Source: Nocardia sp. NBC_01503
GTDB lineage: Bacteria; Actinomycetota; Actinomycetes; Mycobacteriales; Mycobacteriaceae
Reading direction: 5' to 3'
DNA length: 64,000 bases
Assembly (NCBI RefSeq): GCF_036327755.1
Contig: NZ_CP109596.1
Location: forward strand, 7,626,001-7,690,000
This document shows positions 43,902 through 52,623 of this stretch, piece after piece (within the stretch, counting starts at the first letter, position 1; every line of letters starts with the position of its first letter). A program made the position numbers and the translations under genes. The notes below the pieces were generated by a model. That model was not told the DNA's origin. It did not search any database and saw only the letters and a program-made list of their open reading frames with translations.

Positions 43902-44534
43902 TCAGACCAAACCTTCTGCCCGGGCGACGGAACGGCACTCCGGCTGTGCCGGTGTGAACACTTCCAGCAGGAAGTCGTCGTCGCTGTATTGGGCCTGTAT
44001 CGCCAGGCCGGGATGGCCCCCGACGATGGCATGGACCTCGTCTCCGGTCAGGAGATACTCGGATACCGGGTGACGCCAGTGCACGCACACCACAGTGCCG
44101 CCGGAGTCGAGGTGGCCGAGGAGTTCGTCGACTGCGGTGCGCAGGCCGGGGGCATCGAGGTAGTAGCACACTTCGCTGAGCACGATGAGATCGAATTGTT
44201 CTGCGGGCCAGTCGTCTCCGAGCGCCCAGCGCCGCAGCTCCACGGTCGCGGACGGTGGCTCCGGTACCCCGGCAAGCCTGGCGGCGGCACCGCGCAGCGC
44301 CTCGTCCACGATGTCGGTGGCCACGATCCGATCACAGCGCGACGCCAGTTCCTGAGTGAGAACACCTATGCCGCAACCGGGTTCGAAAGCGGAACGGTAG
44401 TGCGGCCGCGGTAGCGCGGCCAGGGTGAGCGCTCGTTTACGCTTTTCATACCAACGGGTGGTGAACTGCCAGGGATCAGCGCTCCGGGCGTACAGCTCTT
44501 CGAAGTAGGTGGCGGGCAGGCGAACTCGGCTCAT
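43902..44534 (-). CDS. NodS-like SAM-dependent methyltransferase
   Basis: A 210-residue methyltransferase. The N-terminus YFEELYARSADPWQFTTRWYEKRKRALTLAAL is typical of the NodS/nodulation-type family, followed by SAFEPGCGIGVLTQEL (motif I) and FDLIVLSEVCYYLD. Last gene of a four-gene cassette. Its ATG overlaps the PIG-L stop by four bases. The substrate may be an amino sugar freed by the deacetylase. Confidence 0.8.
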   Translation of the reverse strand: MSRVRLPATYFEELYARSADPWQFTTRWYEKRKRALTLAALPRPHYRSAFEPGCGIGVLTQELASRCDRIVATDIVDEALRGAAARLAGVPEPPSATVELRRWALGDDWPAEQFDLIVLSEVCYYLDAPGLRTAVDELLGHLDSGGTVVCVHWRHPVSEYLLTGDEVHAIVGGHPGLAIQAQYSDDDFLLEVFTPAQPECRSVARAEGLV

Positions 44535-45280
44535 CGGAAGTAGGTTTCCGCCGGACCGGTGAAGCGGCGCAGGACGTGCGCGGGCAGGATCGGCGCGTCG
44601 GCGGGGTCATCGGAAAGGGGCAGAACCTGACTGCGGAAATGCGCCAGGGCACGACATTTCGCGGCGTGCGCGGTGGGAGGCAACGCCAGCACCTCCGGAG
44701 CACACCGCAGTATCCGAGAATGTCCCGGCGCGGCCCACTGCCACATCCACACCGGGTATTCCAGCAGTTCGGTATCCGTGGCCGCGCAGGCTGCGGCCGC
44801 GGCACGACCGACGGCCTCATGGTCGGGATGGCCGTCGTGACGCCAGGTCGCCGCGCACACCGTGCCAGGTTCGGGGAAACCGCTGAGCAGAGCACCTAAT
44901 TCGTCCTCCAGCCAATCTTCGTGCGATGCTATATCACCATCGGGCATACCCAGACGGATGGGCGCTTCCGCTCCCAGTTCACTTGCGGCACGGCATGATT
45001 CGCCGATACGAAGCTCGGCCAACCGAGACGGACTGTGGGTGGGCGACTTCGGGTGGGACGCTTCGCCATCGGTGACGGTGACGAGGGTGACCGCGATGCC
45101 CGCCGCTCGAACCATCGCGATGAGCCCACCGGCGCCGAGCACCTCGTCGTCGGGGTGCGCGGCTACGACGACCAGTCGCGGCACAGGCGCGAGCCGCAGG
45201 GGCGCACACCGCTGCCGCCATGATTCCCACTGCTCCTCGGGAGCACCCGTGGCCCGTACGTCGATCACAGGTCCGGCCAT
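44531..45280 (-). CDS. PIG-L family deacetylase
   Basis: A 249-residue LmbE/PIG-L protein with the zinc motif VVVAAHPDDEVLGAGG near residue 35 and HDGHPDHEAVGRAAA for the third ligand. It should deacetylate an N-acetylated sugar or conjugate, like MshB in mycothiol synthesis. The first 15 bases of its gene overlap the acyl-CoA dehydrogenase gene end. Confidence 0.8.
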   Translation of the reverse strand: MAGPVIDVRATGAPEEQWESWRQRCAPLRLAPVPRLVVVAAHPDDEVLGAGGLIAMVRAAGIAVTLVTVTDGEASHPKSPTHSPSRLAELRIGESCRAASELGAEAPIRLGMPDGDIASHEDWLEDELGALLSGFPEPGTVCAATWRHDGHPDHEAVGRAAAAACAATDTELLEYPVWMWQWAAPGHSRILRCAPEVLALPPTAHAAKCRALAHFRSQVLPLSDDPADAPILPAHVLRRFTGPAETYFR

Positions 45281-46239
45281 ATGAACTCCTGTCCGGCGAT
45301 ATCGCGGCCGAGATCGGCCAGATCCGCCTCCGCGTGACTCTGACGCACATACACCGTGAGATCAGCGACCCGCCGGGCATGCTCGGCGTCCATACACAAT
45401 GGCCCGGCGCCCAACGCCCGCCCGACCCGATCCACCGTCGCCGTTACCGCGTCCTCGACCAGGGCACGAACGGTGCGAGCGCGAATACGGGAGCGGCTGC
45501 GGTCGCCATCCGGATCGGCATCGATCTCCCCCGCCGCGGCCGACAAACCCAGCCGCGCGGCGCTCAGGGCAGCCGCCACCGCGCCCAGATGCGCGAGCGC
45601 ATGCTCATCAGCTCGCCCTCGCGCGGCACGCTCGTGCAACGGACGGACCACCCGACAGGCGCTGCCGTACCAGCACGCCGCCACCCCGACCGCGCCGTGC
45701 CAGAACCCGGCGCGGTCCAGATAGTCGCCGTTCTCGCCCACCGGAACAGCCCGGGCGACGTCGAAATCCACGGCACCGGAATCTGATTCGCGCATCCCCA
45801 CCGCATGCCAGCTCCCCGGCACCGCCCGCACGCCGGGCTGAGACAACGACACCGCGAAGAGCCGACGTTGCTCGCCGTCGCGGGCCGTGACCAGCGCGTG
45901 GCTGCATATGCTCGCACCCGAACACCACAACTTCCGCCCGTCGAGCACCCAGCCCGAGGCGGTAGCGCGAGCGCGCAGCACCGGGTCAGGCGGCTCGGCC
46001 GCCCACACCCCCCAGATCTGCCCGGACGCGGGTGCCGGACCGTCGAGCTCGTGCAGGATCGCGGCCGCATCGGCGTGCGCCTCGATCATGCGGCCCAGCA
46101 CGGTGTCCTCGGCACTCGACGCCGCCAGTGCACGGAACCGCTCCAGCGTCCTGCCCCCTCCTGGGAACGGGAGCATCAAGCGGCCCGAACTCGACAGTGC
46201 GCGTAGCCGATCGCGCAATTCCAAGGACCGCTCACGCAC
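45265..46239 (-). CDS. short acyl-CoA dehydrogenase-like protein
   Basis: A 324-residue protein of acyl-CoA dehydrogenase fold: WGVWAAEPPDPVLRARATASGWVLDGRKLWCSGASICSHALVTARD is the FAD-binding beta domain. The C-terminal helices (YGSACRVVRPLHERA and later) lack the usual catalytic Glu region in clear form, and it is ~50 residues shorter than typical members. GTG 46239 overlaps the glycosyltransferase stop by eight bases. Oxidation of a non-CoA substrate is possible given the cassette partners. Confidence 0.7.
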   Translation of the reverse strand: MRERSLELRDRLRALSSSGRLMLPFPGGGRTLERFRALAASSAEDTVLGRMIEAHADAAAILHELDGPAPASGQIWGVWAAEPPDPVLRARATASGWVLDGRKLWCSGASICSHALVTARDGEQRRLFAVSLSQPGVRAVPGSWHAVGMRESDSGAVDFDVARAVPVGENGDYLDRAGFWHGAVGVAACWYGSACRVVRPLHERAARGRADEHALAHLGAVAAALSAARLGLSAAAGEIDADPDGDRSRSRIRARTVRALVEDAVTATVDRVGRALGAGPLCMDAEHARRVADLTVYVRQSHAEADLADLGRDIAGQEFIWPDL

Positions 46240-46960
46240 TTTCGGCCTCCGGCGAACGCGAGGACTCCAGTCGCCGCAGATGTGCCGCGAAACCACCGGG
46301 GGCACGCCCGAATCGACGCCCGGACGTCGACACCACGACATCCTCGGCCCAGACCACCCGCGCGCCCCGGTCAGCGGCCCGGCGCACGAACTCCACGTCC
46401 TCACCTGAGCTCAGCGGCACGAATCCGCCTGTACGCCAATAGATATCGGCCCGGAACCCGAGACTCGCGCCATGGACATGACCGACCACACGCCCGGCCC
46501 GGTACCCGCGCTCGTAGCGAGCACGCACCTGCGGCGTGTACTCATCCCAATCAGCCACAGTGACAACACCCGCGACAACCTCCGCCCCGGCTTGCGCGTA
46601 TCGAATCTGCCGATCCAGCCAATAGTGATCGACACGAGAATCAGCATCGGTGGTGCAGAACCAGGTTTGCGCACCGCATCCGGTGCCCGCAGCGACGAAT
46701 CCGGCCGCACGCGCGACCCCGACGTTATGCGCGTCAACCGCGATCACATCGACCCCGGCCGCTTCGGCTACCCGGGCAGAGCGGTCGGTACACGCGTCGA
46801 GCACCAGCTGGATCCGCACCGGAACAGGCGTCCGCTCCGCGCAGCGAAGTAGCGCATCCAGGCAGGTCTGCAACAATTGCTGCTCGTCACGCACCGGCAC
46901 CACGATGACGACGTCGTCGATCCTGAGTGGACCGGTGGCGGCCTCCTCCGAATTGATCAT
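46232..46960 (-). CDS. family 2 glycosyltransferase
   Basis: A 242-residue GT-A protein: VIVVPVRDEQQLLQTCLDALLRC at the start, TWFCTTDADSRVDHYWLDRQ with the metal-binding DxD, and HVHGASLGFRADIYWRTGGF as acceptor loop. It has no membrane segment, so it acts in the cytosol. First gene of the GT/ACAD/PIG-L/methyltransferase cassette. Confidence 0.8.
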   Translation of the reverse strand: MINSEEAATGPLRIDDVVIVVPVRDEQQLLQTCLDALLRCAERTPVPVRIQLVLDACTDRSARVAEAAGVDVIAVDAHNVGVARAAGFVAAGTGCGAQTWFCTTDADSRVDHYWLDRQIRYAQAGAEVVAGVVTVADWDEYTPQVRARYERGYRAGRVVGHVHGASLGFRADIYWRTGGFVPLSSGEDVEFVRRAADRGARVVWAEDVVVSTSGRRFGRAPGGFAAHLRRLESSRSPEAESA

Positions 46961-47020
46961 GTTTGCCGCCTACCCGGAGCCACCGATGGCAAACCGACGA
47001 CACCGGATTCGTGGCGCCCG

Positions 47021-47167
47021 CTAGTTCGGGGTGTCGCCTTCGTAGTCCATGTTCGCGGCTTGGTCTTCGGTGGTGGCTTCCGGATCGTCCCGCACTGCGG
47101 GCTTCTCATCCTCGTCCCGCCGGGGGGCACGGGCTTCGGGCTGCTCACTATCGGATTTCTCGGTCAT
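47021..47167 (-). CDS. small acidic protein
   Basis: A 48-residue protein starting MTEKSDSEQPEARAPRRDED, rich in Glu/Asp and without hydrophobic segments, so probably disordered. AAAGGA lies seven bases before the ATG. Similar short acidic proteins are common in Nocardia and Mycobacterium but have no assigned role. Confidence 0.5.
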   Translation of the reverse strand: MTEKSDSEQPEARAPRRDEDEKPAVRDDPEATTEDQAANMDYEGDTPN

Positions 47168-47492
47168 ATTCAGTCCTTTCCGAGCGCTGGCGAAACTCCA
47201 TGCCGCCGAACATGATCACCGGACTTGGCCGACACCGACAACGAGGTGCTGATCCTTGGATCCTGCTGTCGGGGCATCCTCTCCTCCTCGAGAGTGCGTC
47301 GCCGTTGACGCTGCCCAGGGGGCTCACCTCCAAGCGATTACCCTGGGAGAATCGGACAAACCTGGAATCACGATCAAAGAGCGACTCGGCCGGGGCGTGA
47401 GGACTTCCGCACCGGTACCGCCGACGGCCGTTTTGGCGGCGGCTCTCCGGGTAAGTGCCGGATAGAGCATTCAGACAGCGGAAGGAGCCCTA
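47168..47492. other. intergenic region, no gene recognised
   Basis: About 325 bases between the divergent small acidic gene and the DJ-1 gene. Short frames exist but show no coding pattern. GGAAGGAG at the right end is the ribosome-binding site of the DJ-1 gene. Promoters for both flanking genes should lie here. Confidence 0.6.
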
Positions 47493-48050
47493 GTGACAGG
47501 TCCACTCAGTGCGGCGCGTGTACTGTTCGTCACCTCGAACACCGGTGTCGAACGAGACGAGTTGCTGATACCGCTCGATCGACTGAAGGATCACGGCGCG
47601 AAGGTCACGCATGCGGCGCTGAACAGCGAGGACGTGCAGACTTTCGTACACGACGTCGACAAGGACGTCGCCGTGCATCCGGATAAGACACTCGATGATG
47701 TCGAGGCAGACGAATTCGACGTCCTCGTGATACCCGGCGGCACCGTGAACGCCGACAAGCTTCGACTCTCCGACCGGGCGGTGGAATTGGCTCGGCAGTT
47801 CGCCACCGCGAGCAGGACGATCGCGGCAATCTGCCACGGTCCATGGCTGCTCGTGGAAGCCGACCTGCTGCCCGGAAAGACCCTGACCTCATATCCCTCG
47901 TTGCGCACCGACGTGATCAATGCCGAGGGCACCTGGATTGATCGGCCCGTGGTGCGCTCATCCGAGAACGGCTGGACACTGATCACCTCCCGCACCCCCC
48001 GCGACCTCCAGGACTTCATCGAAGCGATCGAGGAGACCATCGCCGCGTGA
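47493..48050 (+). CDS. DJ-1/PfpI family protein
   Basis: A 185-residue protein: VLFVTSNTGVERDELLIPLDRLKDHGAKV at the start and the nucleophile elbow AAICHGPWLLVEADLL with the conserved cysteine. It belongs to the PfpI/YhbO-type stress proteins (glyoxalase III or deglycase activity debated). The GTG start has GGAAGGAG in front. It lies 52 bases before the catalase gene, pointing to an oxidative-stress unit. Confidence 0.85.
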   Translation: MTGPLSAARVLFVTSNTGVERDELLIPLDRLKDHGAKVTHAALNSEDVQTFVHDVDKDVAVHPDKTLDDVEADEFDVLVIPGGTVNADKLRLSDRAVELARQFATASRTIAAICHGPWLLVEADLLPGKTLTSYPSLRTDVINAEGTWIDRPVVRSSENGWTLITSRTPRDLQDFIEAIEETIAA

Positions 48051-48102
48051 GGGGCCGCCCGAATCCGTAGAGCCGCAACAGGTTACGCAGAGGAGGAGTG
48101 AA

Positions 48103-49623
48103 ATGCCCGACCCGAATTACACCACCGACGACGCCGGCATTCCCGTACCCAGCGACGAACATTCGCTGACCATCGGCCCGGACGGCCCGATCCTGCTCCA
48201 TGACGCCTATCTCATCGAGAAGATGGCCGCCTTCAACCGCGAGCGGGTACCCGAACGGCAGCCCCACGCCAAGGGCGGCGGTGCGTTCGGCACCTTCGAG
48301 GTCACCCACGACGTCAGCGCCTACACCAAGGCCGCGGTCTTCCAACCGGGCAGCAAAACCGAGGTCCTGGCCCGCTTCTCCACCGTCGCCGGTGAGCGCG
48401 GCAGCCCGGACACCTGGCGGGACCCGCGCGGATTCGCGCTCAAGTTCTATACCGAGCAGGGCAACTTCGACATGGTGGGCAACAACACCCCAGTGTTCTT
48501 CGTGCGCGATCCGATGAAGTTCCAGGACTTCATCCGTTCGCAGAAACGCCGCGCGGACAACAACCTTCGCGATCACGATATGCAGTGGGACTTCTGGACG
48601 CTGTCACCCGAATCGGCGCATCAGGTGACCTGGTTGATGGGTGATCGCGGCATCCCGCGTTCCTGGCGGCATATGAACGGCTACTCCAGTCATACGTATC
48701 TGTGGGTCAATGCCGCCGGGGAGCGGTTCTGGGTCAAGTATCACTTCAAGACCGATCAGGGCATCGAGTTCTTCACCCAGGACGAGGGCGACCAGATGGC
48801 GTCCATGGATACCGACTATCACACCCGGGATCTGTGGGAGGCGATCGACGGCCGCGACTTCCCCAGTTGGACGCTGCACATGCAGATCATGCCGTTCGAG
48901 GACGCGAAGACCTACCGGTTCAATCCTTTCGATCTCACCAAGGTGTGGCCGCACGGCGACTATCCGCTCGTCGAGGTCGGCCGAATGACGTTGAACCGCA
49001 ATCCTTCCGACTATCACACCGAAATCGAACAGGCCGCGTTCGAGCCCAGCAACGCGGTTCCCGGCACCGGCCCGAGCCCGGACAAGATGCTGCTCGGGCG
49101 CTGGTTCTCCTATCCGGACGCGCATCGCCACCGCATCGGCGCGAATTACAAAGAGCTGCCGGTGAATTCGCCGCACGCCGCGCAGGTGCGGTCCTACTCC
49201 AAGGACGGCGCGATGCGCCACCACAATCCGGGTGATCCGGTGTACGTGCCCAATTCGAAGGGCGGGCCGCATGCCGATCCCGCGGTCTCGGGTGCGCCCG
49301 TGGGGTGGCATACCGATGGCGAAATGGTGCGACTGGCGTACACCCTGCGCAAGGACGATGACGACTGGGGCCAGGCGGGCACCATGGTCCGCGAGGTCCT
49401 CGACGACGCCGCCCGGGGGCGGCTGGTCGACAATATCGTCGGCCATCTGCTCAACGGCGTGACGGCACCGGTGCTTGCCCGCGCGTTCGAGTACTGGCGC
49501 AATGTCGACAAGGATCTGGGCGATCGGATCGAAGCGGGCGTACAGGCCAAACACAACGAGCGCGATCCCAAAGCCGCGAAGCAGGCCAATCCGGCCCGGA
49601 CCTCAGCCCAGGACAAAGCCTGA
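48103..49623 (+). CDS. monofunctional haem catalase
   Basis: A 506-residue small-subunit catalase. The catalytic His and Asn regions are FSTVAGERGSPDTWRDPRGFALKFYTEQGNFDMVGNNTPVFFVRDP (Asn in VGNN) and the earlier PERQPHAKGGGAFGTFEVT (His). The haem-ligand segment is RWFSYPDAHRHRIGANY with the proximal Tyr. It breaks down hydrogen peroxide in the cytosol. AGGAGG stands before the ATG. Confidence 0.9.
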   Translation: MPDPNYTTDDAGIPVPSDEHSLTIGPDGPILLHDAYLIEKMAAFNRERVPERQPHAKGGGAFGTFEVTHDVSAYTKAAVFQPGSKTEVLARFSTVAGERGSPDTWRDPRGFALKFYTEQGNFDMVGNNTPVFFVRDPMKFQDFIRSQKRRADNNLRDHDMQWDFWTLSPESAHQVTWLMGDRGIPRSWRHMNGYSSHTYLWVNAAGERFWVKYHFKTDQGIEFFTQDEGDQMASMDTDYHTRDLWEAIDGRDFPSWTLHMQIMPFEDAKTYRFNPFDLTKVWPHGDYPLVEVGRMTLNRNPSDYHTEIEQAAFEPSNAVPGTGPSPDKMLLGRWFSYPDAHRHRIGANYKELPVNSPHAAQVRSYSKDGAMRHHNPGDPVYVPNSKGGPHADPAVSGAPVGWHTDGEMVRLAYTLRKDDDDWGQAGTMVREVLDDAARGRLVDNIVGHLLNGVTAPVLARAFEYWRNVDKDLGDRIEAGVQAKHNERDPKAAKQANPARTSAQDKA

Positions 49624-49821
49624 CGGTTCGAACAGCCCGATCACACGAACAAACCGGTGGTCCCGCTCAGCGCACGAGCGGGACCACCGGCATCGGGAAT
49701 TACGCGGGCGGTCAAGGCGATTCGCGGGTAGCGAGGCTATCTCACACGTATCAACCCGCGTGGTTGACATCCCGCTGCCCATGGCCAGCGAACCACCGTG
49801 CCCCGCTTCAGCCGAGCGGCA

Positions 49822-50744
49822 TCAGCCAAGTGTCTCGTGCAGTGCGGCGAGCCACGGCAGCCAGCGCCGGTCGGGGCCGACAGTGTCGGTTCCGGTCATG
49901 TCGGTGCAGCTGTATGCGACCGCCAGGCCGGATTCGGGATGGGCGAAGGCGAGTCTTCCGCCGGTGCCCAGGTGCCCGAAGGAGCCTTCACCGAGCATCG
50001 GGCTGACGGGGCGAGACAGTTCGTAGCCGTGAGCGAAGCGATGGGTGACCGGGAGCACGTGCAGGGGGCTCGGATGGGAGAGTCCGTCGGTTCGCGGTTG
50101 CGTTGCCCTGCTTACGGTTTCGGCAGATACCAGTCGGGCACCGTCGACCGCACCGATTGTCGCGGCGTACATCCGTGCCAACGAGCGGGCGTTGGCGATG
50201 GCATTTCCGGCGGGGACTTCGGCCGCGTGTCCGGCACGGGTGTTGAGCAGGTCGATCCCCGCGTCCCTGGTGGCCACCGATCCCAGGGTCGCCTCGACCA
50301 GCCGCGCGGCGACATCGATGCCCATCCTGGCCAATACGGCCGATCCCTGCCGCGGGATCGAAAACTGGACAGGCCCGCTCGATGGGACAGCAGCTCAGCC
50401 ACGGTGATGTCGGCCTTTCCCGCGGCGGCGAACTCCGGCCAGTACTCCCCCACCGCGGCATCGAGTTCGAGTTGCCCCCCGCTCGACAGACCCTTCCACC
50501 AACGCCACGATCCCTCCTCGACATGATGGGTCGGCACCACGTGGGGTTCGCGGAGACCCGCGGCGGCGTGGGCTTCACGGCGGAACCGCTCGCGGAATTC
50601 GGGGTCCGCGGCAATATGCTCGTGTAGCACCTTGACCGCCACGATTCGGTCGGTATGAGTGTCGTAGGCCCGGTAGACCTGTCCCATACCGCCCGTTCCG
50701 ATGACTTCCCGCAGGCGGTAGTGCCCGGATGTGATGTCGTCCAC
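49822..50744 (-). pseudogene. chimeric remnant: Ser/Thr kinase N-terminus joined to serine hydrolase
   Basis: The start (about 79 codons, 50744 to ~50507) is the N-lobe of a PknB-like kinase: YRLREVIGTGGMGQVYRAYD, VAVKVLHEH and REPHVVPTHHVEEG. It stops before the catalytic loop. The same frame then continues as the interior of an EstB/class C beta-lactamase-like hydrolase (DAAVGEYWPEFAAAGK, VAELLSHRAGLSSF). A frameshift near 50360 moves the rest (NARSLARMYAA, FGHLGTGGRLAFAHPE) to another frame. The SxxK nucleophile region is missing. A deletion has fused two genes and both are dead. Confidence 0.75.
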
Positions 50745-50836
50745 GTGTCTGCTCGGAGTTTCGCCCTGGTGCCGGACGCTGCCGACGGGCCCCGGTCATC
50801 GATTCAGCCGCCCGGGGATTGGTGATTGTCGAAAGC

Positions 50837-51976
50837 TCACACAGCGGGTTGCTGCTGGGTCGAGCAGTGGATGCCGCCGCCGCCCTCGGCGACCGTGTTG
50901 ATCTCGATCTGTACAACGGTGCGGCCGGGATGTAGATCCGCGACGATCCCCTTGGCGTGATCGTCGGCGGCGCTGTCGCCGAACTTCGGCATGATGACAC
51001 CGCCGTTGACGACGTAGAAGTTCACATACGAAGCGAGGAAGGCGTCGCCGCGCTTGCCGATATTGCTCGGGTCCGGCTCGGGCAGATTGACGATCTCGAG
51101 CTTGCGACCCTTGGCATCGGTCTCGTTCTGCAGTACTCCGAGGGCCTGCTTGTAGGCGCCGCTCCAGACGTCGTCGCCGTCGGGCGCTTGGCTGATGATC
51201 ACAACGCCCGGCTCGGCGAAACGCGCGAGGGAATCGATGTGATAGTCGGTAATATCCTGGCCCGCAACGCCTTTGACCCAGATCACCTTTGAGACGCCGG
51301 TGAGCTCCTTGAGCGCGCGTTCGATGTCGTCGCGGGATTTGCCCGGATTACGATTCGAGTTGACCAGCGAACTCTCCGTCGCCATCAGCGTGCCCTCGCC
51401 GTCGATTTCGATCGAACCACCCTCACCGACGATCGGGGCATCGATGCGCGGCACGTTCAAACGGGTCAGCAATGCGCTCGCGACCAGTGCGTCGCGCCCG
51501 TGCTTCTGTTTGTTGCCCCAGCCGTTGAAGTGCATGTCGATGCCGGCCAGGCCGTTGGGTCCGATCACGAAGGTCGGGCCGCTGTCGCGCATCCACAGGT
51601 CATCGGTGGCGATCGGGACGACCTCCACACCGGAGCCGCATGCTTGCTGAGCGGCATCTGCCTCCGCGGGTTCGGCGAGGATGGTCACCGGCTCGAATTG
51701 GGCGATGGCACGGGCGATCCCGGCGATATCGTCCTGCACCCCTGGGCCGTCCTGACCCGTCCACACCGAGCCCAGCGGCGGCCAGGACATGAATGTGCGC
51801 GCGTGCGGAGCCGACTCGACCGGCATCCGCCACGGCCCACCGGAGGTGACCGGGGCCGCCGATCCAGAGCCGAGTAGCCCACCGGCGTCCTCCGGCGTAC
51901 AGGCCAGCAGGGCCGCACCGCCGGCTACCGCCAGGGCGCTGGTCCGAAACATTGTCCTGCGCGAAAACTCGCCCAT
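50837..51976 (-). CDS. Tat-exported lipoprotein of the agmatine deiminase family
   Basis: A 379-residue protein. The N-terminus SRRTMFRTSALAVAGGAALLAC combines a twin-arginine motif with a lipobox, so the enzyme should fold in the cytosol and be anchored outside. The deiminase domain shows DDLWMRDSGPTFVIG, EGGSIEIDGEGTLMATESS, YHIDSLARF and the nucleophile Cys371 in GGGGIHCSTQQQP. Agmatine deiminases make N-carbamoylputrescine and ammonia; an extracytoplasmic version is unusual. A TGAC...GTCA operator lies 24 bases upstream. Confidence 0.85.
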   Translation of the reverse strand: MGEFSRRTMFRTSALAVAGGAALLACTPEDAGGLLGSGSAAPVTSGGPWRMPVESAPHARTFMSWPPLGSVWTGQDGPGVQDDIAGIARAIAQFEPVTILAEPAEADAAQQACGSGVEVVPIATDDLWMRDSGPTFVIGPNGLAGIDMHFNGWGNKQKHGRDALVASALLTRLNVPRIDAPIVGEGGSIEIDGEGTLMATESSLVNSNRNPGKSRDDIERALKELTGVSKVIWVKGVAGQDITDYHIDSLARFAEPGVVIISQAPDGDDVWSGAYKQALGVLQNETDAKGRKLEIVNLPEPDPSNIGKRGDAFLASYVNFYVVNGGVIMPKFGDSAADDHAKGIVADLHPGRTVVQIEINTVAEGGGGIHCSTQQQPAV

Positions 51977-51999
51977 CGTTGCTCCGATCTCTCAGATCT

Positions 52000-52017
52000 T
52001 GACTAAAATTTTGGTCA
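52000..52017. promoter_or_regulatory. agmatine-locus operator 1
   Basis: TGACTAAAATTTTGGTCA is an inverted repeat with a single mismatch per arm. It lies in the promoter of the exported deiminase and matches operators 2 and 3. Probable binding site of the local TetR proteins. Confidence 0.7.
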
Positions 52018-52170
52018 GACTGGACGATAGCAGCCCAGATCCCGTTCAGCTACCCCATGGCATCGGCAAAACCCGTAGTGACGCCAGGTACGACAGACCC
52101 GCGCGGGGGTCGAGCAGACTGGCGCGCGGACACCATATTCGACTCAGTATGAGGAATTTGTGAGGTTCAA

Positions 52171-52587
52171 TTGACAACACAGCGTCCAGCCGAACCGCGA
52201 AGAAATTTGATCCTGCCTATCGCGATGGTGGCCGCGCTGGCCGCCATCGGTCTGGGCATCTGGGTGCAGGTCGGTGAGCGATTCGATCTGGAGACCCCAC
52301 ATGTCGCGGGTATCCCCGACCAAGCCGACCGAGTCGACATCGACATTGCCATACAACGCGTGGACGCCGCCGGGCGCGAGCTCACGCTGCGGGTGCGCGT
52401 CACACCCCGTGGCTCGCTGAGCCGAGACGGCGGACTCTCCCCCTCCGAAGATCTCACGCTGTTGACCTCACCGGACATCCGGCAGGACTTGGCCTTCGGT
52501 CCGGGTGGCATCGGTCACTCAACTCTCGCAAATCTTGACCAAAATTTCAGTCAACTTCTAGAGTGCGATTGCCGGACGGTCGCCTGA
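52171..52587 (+). pseudogene. truncated DUF4436 membrane protein
   Basis: A TTG start with GAGG in front opens a 138-residue frame. An N-terminal membrane helix (LILPIAMVAALAAIGLGIWV) is followed by the DUF4436 start (VDIDIAIQRVDAAGRELTLRVRVTPRG, SEDLTLL). Family members run to about 280-300 residues with further helices. Here the homology stops near residue 110 and the frame reads through operator 2. The gene was cut by the rearrangement that placed the deleted deiminase beside it. Confidence 0.6.
52536..52553. promoter_or_regulatory. agmatine-locus operator 2
   Basis: TGACCAAAATTTCAGTCA, an inverted repeat of the same consensus, 71 bases before the internally deleted deiminase gene and inside the tail of the DUF4436 remnant frame. 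Confidence 0.7.
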
Positions 52588-52623
52588 CCGCACAGAAATT
52601 GCCGATGAGAGGAGCGCCCGACG

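Noticed and set aside
47256..47465. Small plus-strand frame before the DJ-1 gene
   Set aside because: No ribosome-binding site and no protein-like pattern; treated as intergenic.
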